A stretch of DNA of 5,762 nucleotides from contig CAMKMK010000147.1 in assembly GCA_946413885.1 (NCBI GenBank), positions 1 to 5,762 on the forward strand, read 5' to 3'. How positions within the stretch are numbered: the stretch's first letter is position 1; every line of letters begins with the position of its first letter. The stretch is from an uncultured Prevotellaceae bacterium (lineage in GTDB: Bacteria > Bacteroidota > Bacteroidia > Bacteroidales > Bacteroidaceae). Below, piece after piece: positions 5,496 through 5,762 of this stretch. The notes beneath the pieces are model-generated. The model was not told the DNA's origin and made no database searches. It saw only the letters and a program-made list of their open reading frames with translations. A program made the position numbers and the translations under genes.

Positions 5496-5573
5496 AATTA
5501 ACACTTCTTTTCGTTCGTTCTCAAATTCTTCGTTCACCTTAGGCGTTCGTTCATCGCCCATTTTTAGGTTTAG
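5496..5573 (-). other. Leader of the glucosaminidase gene with GAACGAACG repeats
   Basis: Between the expected transcription start and the ATG at 5495 lie about 75 nt. On the minus strand GAACGAACG occurs at 5552-5544 and again at 5520-5512, with a partial copy (TGAACG) near 5536-5531. The leader is open in frame with the gene from an ATG at 5561 and would encode a Glu/Arg/Asn-rich stretch, so it is either an untranslated leader or a short cytoplasmic extension. Confidence 0.4.
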
Positions 5574-5579
5574 CGGGTG

Positions 5580-5587
5580 CAAAGTTA
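5580..5587 (-). promoter_or_regulatory. Bacteroidetes-type -7 element for the glucosaminidase gene
   Basis: TAACTTTG on the minus strand (plus-strand CAAAGTTA) fits TAnnTTTG exactly. It lies 85 nt before the chosen start codon. No TTTG is found at the usual -33 distance; that position instead holds the CTGATTATCAG palindrome and a T-run, which suggests either a weak promoter or one helped by a regulator. Confidence 0.65.
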
Positions 5588-5597
5588 CGGAAAAAAA

Positions 5598-5608
5598 CTG
5601 ATAATCAG
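5598..5608. promoter_or_regulatory. Palindrome CTGATAATCAG upstream of the -7 element
   Basis: Two 5-bp arms (CTGAT/ATCAG) meet around a central A, ten bases upstream of the TAACTTTG element, where the -33 element would lie. The position suits an operator that would block or replace -33 contacts. The arms are short, so chance cannot be excluded. Confidence 0.3.
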
Positions 5609-5762
5609 CATTTTTTCTTTCCTCTCTCACGTGTTTTTCCTCGTTTTGACCCCTTTTTCAGCCCTTCTATGACCCTCTTTTAACATTTCATTTGCCTGCT
5701 GTGCGACATGCCCGCATCACCCATTCTGAGGGAGTTTCTAACGTTTTCACTCCCCTATTTGA
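5609..5762. other. Intergenic stretch to the window edge, nothing supported
   Basis: The stretch is pyrimidine-rich on the plus strand. An ATG at 5708 opens a frame that runs off the end (18 codons), but it has no promoter match, recognisable start context or protein similarity that I can see, so I do not call it a gene. Confidence 0.5.

Noticed and set aside
5496..5630. 45-residue N-terminal extension of the glucosaminidase from the ATG at 5630
   Set aside because: That start lies upstream of the TAACTTTG promoter element and would bury the signal or anchor segment inside the protein.
5708..5762. Start of a plus-strand gene running off the window
   Set aside because: Only 18 codons are visible, with no promoter or recognisable start context.

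Overview
The window looks like chromosomal DNA from a member of the Bacteroidales, most likely Prevotellaceae (Prevotella/Segatella type). This placement is an inference. It rests on two matches to the Bacteroidetes promoter -7 element TAnnTTTG, A-rich leaders without a strong Shine-Dalgarno, exported proteins whose predicted mature N-terminus is Gln, and a Bacteroidetes-style IS4 transposase remnant.

Layout. Positions 1-511 hold no credible gene but are dense in repeats: two tandem CAACACGTTG hairpins (50-125), a cluster of GTTGCA motifs that reappears inverted as TGCAAC on the far side of a perfect 21-bp A/T palindrome (132-387), and three TTGACAG-ending direct repeats (406-478). A textbook Bacteroidetes promoter (TTTG, 19 nt, TATCTTTG; 512-542) then drives a plus-strand pair. 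The first gene is a secreted 191-aa Sel1-repeat protein (617-1192). The second is a secreted 948-aa multidomain protein (1192-4038) with two N-terminal jelly-roll-like modules, a linker domain, a GH28/pectate-lyase-like right-handed beta-helix and a C-terminal beta-sandwich. The stop of the first gene overlaps the GTG start of the second by one base (TAGTG), so translation is probably coupled. The pair reads as a small glycan-degradation unit, with no SusC/SusD genes visible here.

Positions 4039-4790 are a scar region. On the minus strand lies the C-terminal end of a RecB-like PD-(D/E)XK nuclease domain (4188 to about 4379), a fragment with no start codon. It abuts, at about 4374-4380, the C-terminal third of an IS4-family transposase on the plus strand (to 4690). 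That remnant has lost one base inside its YREK signature. A third copy of CAACACGTTG (4748) lies just beyond it.

At the right, on the minus strand, is a complete exported or membrane-anchored glucosaminidase-domain protein (start 5495, stop 4872). It has its own promoter (TAACTTTG, 5580-5587) and a good intrinsic terminator (4791-4827). Positions 5609-5762 show no supported gene.

The observations most worth following are the nested inverted-repeat structure at 132-387, the overlapping Sel1/beta-helix pair, and the nuclease/transposase junction. I see no CRISPR array, tRNA or rRNA, and no clear evidence of a complete new defence or mobile system.
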